From Sphingomonas sp. PP-F2F-G114-C0414 (GTDB lineage Bacteria > Pseudomonadota > Alphaproteobacteria > Sphingomonadales > Sphingomonadaceae), in assembly GCF_003688595.1 (NCBI RefSeq), contig NZ_RCWT01000014.1, positions 124,001 through 188,000 on the forward strand: a stretch of DNA of 64,000 nucleotides. Reading direction: 5' to 3'. This document shows, in pieces, positions 63,029-64,000 of this stretch. Numbering within the stretch: the first letter of the stretch is position 1; the number at the start of each line of letters is the position of its first letter. The notes below the pieces were generated by a model that had not been told where the DNA came from, ran no database searches, and was given only the letters and a program-made list of their open reading frames with translations. The position numbers and the translations under genes are program-made.

Positions 63029-63690
63029 TGACGACGTTCAAGACGCTTCTCCTCGCCGCGGCACTCGTCGCGCCTGCCGCCATGACCGCAACCGCTGCCG
63101 ATGCGCAGGTTTCGGGTATCGCCGTCGCCGACGCACAGGGTGCGATCGCCAACTCGAAAGCCTGGAACGCTGCGCGCGCTCAGATCGAGACGACCTACAA
63201 GGCGCAGCTCGATCAGGCCGAGACGCGTCGGCAGGCTGTCGCGCGTGAGCTTCAGCCGCTCGTGACCGCGTTCCAGGCCGCGCAGCGTGCGCCCGGCGCT
63301 TCGGAGGCATCGCTGCGTCCGCAGGCTCAGGCGATCCAGACGCGCGAGAACGCTGCCAATCAGGAACTAGCCCGTCTGACGCAGCCTGCGCAGCGCGCGC
63401 AGCAATACGCGATCGAGCAGATCCAGGCGAAGCTCAGCGATGCCGTCACGGCAGCGGTTCGCGCCAAGAACGTCAGCCTGTTGCTGCGTCCCGAGGCTGC
63501 CCTGTTCGCGCAGCCCACCGCTGACATCACCGCTGCGATCACCACCGAACTCGACCGTCTGGTGCCGACCGTAAGCACCGCTGTCCCCGCCAATTGGCAG
63601 CCCAACCAGAACGGCCAGCAGCAGGGCGCAGCACCGGCGTCGGCACCTGCAGCCGCGACCGGCAAGCGCACCACGCCGCAGGGCCGTTGA
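63028..63690 (+). CDS. skp: OmpH/Skp-family periplasmic chaperone
   Basis: A 220-residue exported protein. The signal peptide ends ADAQ (about 27), then a short beta segment ([19 protein letters not shown]) and long Ala/Gln/Arg-rich helices form the tentacles. The tail is low-complexity (Gln/Pro/Ala). Skp proteins hold unfolded outer-membrane proteins for BamA. The ATG at 63028 overlaps the bamA stop (TAATG). It is longer than enteric Skp (about 160 residues) because of the C-terminal extension. Confidence 0.88.
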   Translation: MTTFKTLLLAAALVAPAAMTATAADAQVSGIAVADAQGAIANSKAWNAARAQIETTYKAQLDQAETRRQAVARELQPLVTAFQAAQRAPGASEASLRPQAQAIQTRENAANQELARLTQPAQRAQQYAIEQIQAKLSDAVTAAVRAKNVSLLLRPEAALFAQPTADITAAITTELDRLVPTVSTAVPANWQPNQNGQQQGAAPASAPAAATGKRTTPQGR

Positions 63691-63701
63691 GCGAGCCGAC
63701 G

Positions 63702-64000
63702 ATGACCGACTCGGTTGACGCCGTGAAGACCGGCATGGGCCCGCTCGATATCGGGCGGGTGATGGCGGCGTTGCCGCATCGCTATCCGTTGCTGCTGGTC
63801 GATCGTGTCGAGGATCTGATCCTCGACACGTCGATCACCGCGATCAAGGCGGTGTCGATGAACGAGCAGTTCTTCCAGGGGCATTTCCCGGGCCGCCCGA
63901 TCATGCCGGGCGTGCTGATCGTCGAGGCGATGGCGCAGGCGGCGGGGATCCTCGCGGTCGAGTCGCTCGGGCTCGGGGGCTCGGGCAAGCTCGTCTATTT
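63702..64000 (+). CDS. fabZ: 3-hydroxyacyl-ACP dehydratase FabZ (5' part, cut by window edge)
   Basis: The first 99 codons of a FabZ-type hot-dog-fold dehydratase: [17 protein letters not shown], then [23 protein letters not shown], which carries the catalytic His and Glu. It dehydrates 3-hydroxyacyl-ACP in fatty acid synthesis. The ATG at 63702 lies 11 bases after skp. The reading frame is still open at the last base. No lpxD lies between skp and fabZ, unlike in many LPS-producing bacteria. Confidence 0.95.
   Translation, partial: MTDSVDAVKTGMGPLDIGRVMAALPHRYPLLLVDRVEDLILDTSITAIKAVSMNEQFFQGHFPGRPIMPGVLIVEAMAQAAGILAVESLGLGGSGKLVY

Overview
This 64 kb window is GC-rich chromosomal DNA from an alphaproteobacterium, most probably Sphingomonas or a close sphingomonad. 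The evidence is the gene order rpsB-tsf-pyrH-frr-uppS-cdsA-dxr-rseP-bamA-skp-fabZ, the caa3-type oxidase with fused subunits I/III, the number of TonB receptors, the folate-independent methionine synthase pair, and many intergenic long palindromes. Species is inferred, not proven.

Layout: (1) 0.3-5.9 kb, minus strand: a caa3-type cytochrome c oxidase operon (coxB, fused ctaD, a small membrane protein, a CtaG-like assembly factor, a tri-heme cytochrome c). (2) 6.1-11.6 kb, plus strand: an SMR efflux pump, then a FecI-type sigma factor, FecR-type anti-sigma factor, STN-domain TonB receptor and a Tat-type metallophosphoesterase. (3) 11.8-14.0 kb: a siderophore-reductase remnant, two small unknown genes and a divergent AraC regulator. 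(4) 14.3-21.8 kb: an iron block with two Fur-box candidates. It holds a heme/transferrin-type TonB receptor with DUF6607, a DUF4198 protein, and an operon PepSY-DUF2271-DUF4198-apbE that looks like a flavinylation-dependent periplasmic redox system. (5) 21.9-24.5 kb: an AraC regulator divergent from a quinone-reductase-like dehydrogenase and a small monooxygenase-like protein. (6) 24.5-30.5 kb: czcCBA-type heavy-metal RND efflux with a His-rich periplasmic protein upstream. (7) 30.7-33.6 kb: a serine-hydrolase remnant, then operator, promoter and cobalamin riboswitch ahead of mesX-mesD.

(8) 34.6-43.6 kb: lolC-lolD, a GNAT acetyltransferase, glutathione peroxidase, an HdeD-like protein, dnaE and an acyl-CoA ligase. 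(9) 43.8-46.9 kb: rutB-rutC-rutD-rutA for pyrimidine ring breakdown. (10) 47.2-52.5 kb: a Kef-type antiporter, icd, psd-pssA and a small membrane protein. (11) 52.8-64.0 kb: the translation and envelope block rpsB to fabZ, with seven ATGA, GTGA, TTGA or TAATG start/stop overlaps from frr to skp; fabZ runs off the window edge.

The most notable candidate system is the Fur-box-preceded PepSY/DUF2271/DUF4198/ApbE operon: the DUF2271 protein carries a DGISGAT motif matching the flavinylation site used by ApbE enzymes. Second is the layered control of the B12-independent mesX-mesD pair by a perfect 10-bp inverted repeat, a clear promoter and a cobalamin riboswitch. No tRNA, rRNA, CRISPR array, intact insertion sequence or prophage was seen.
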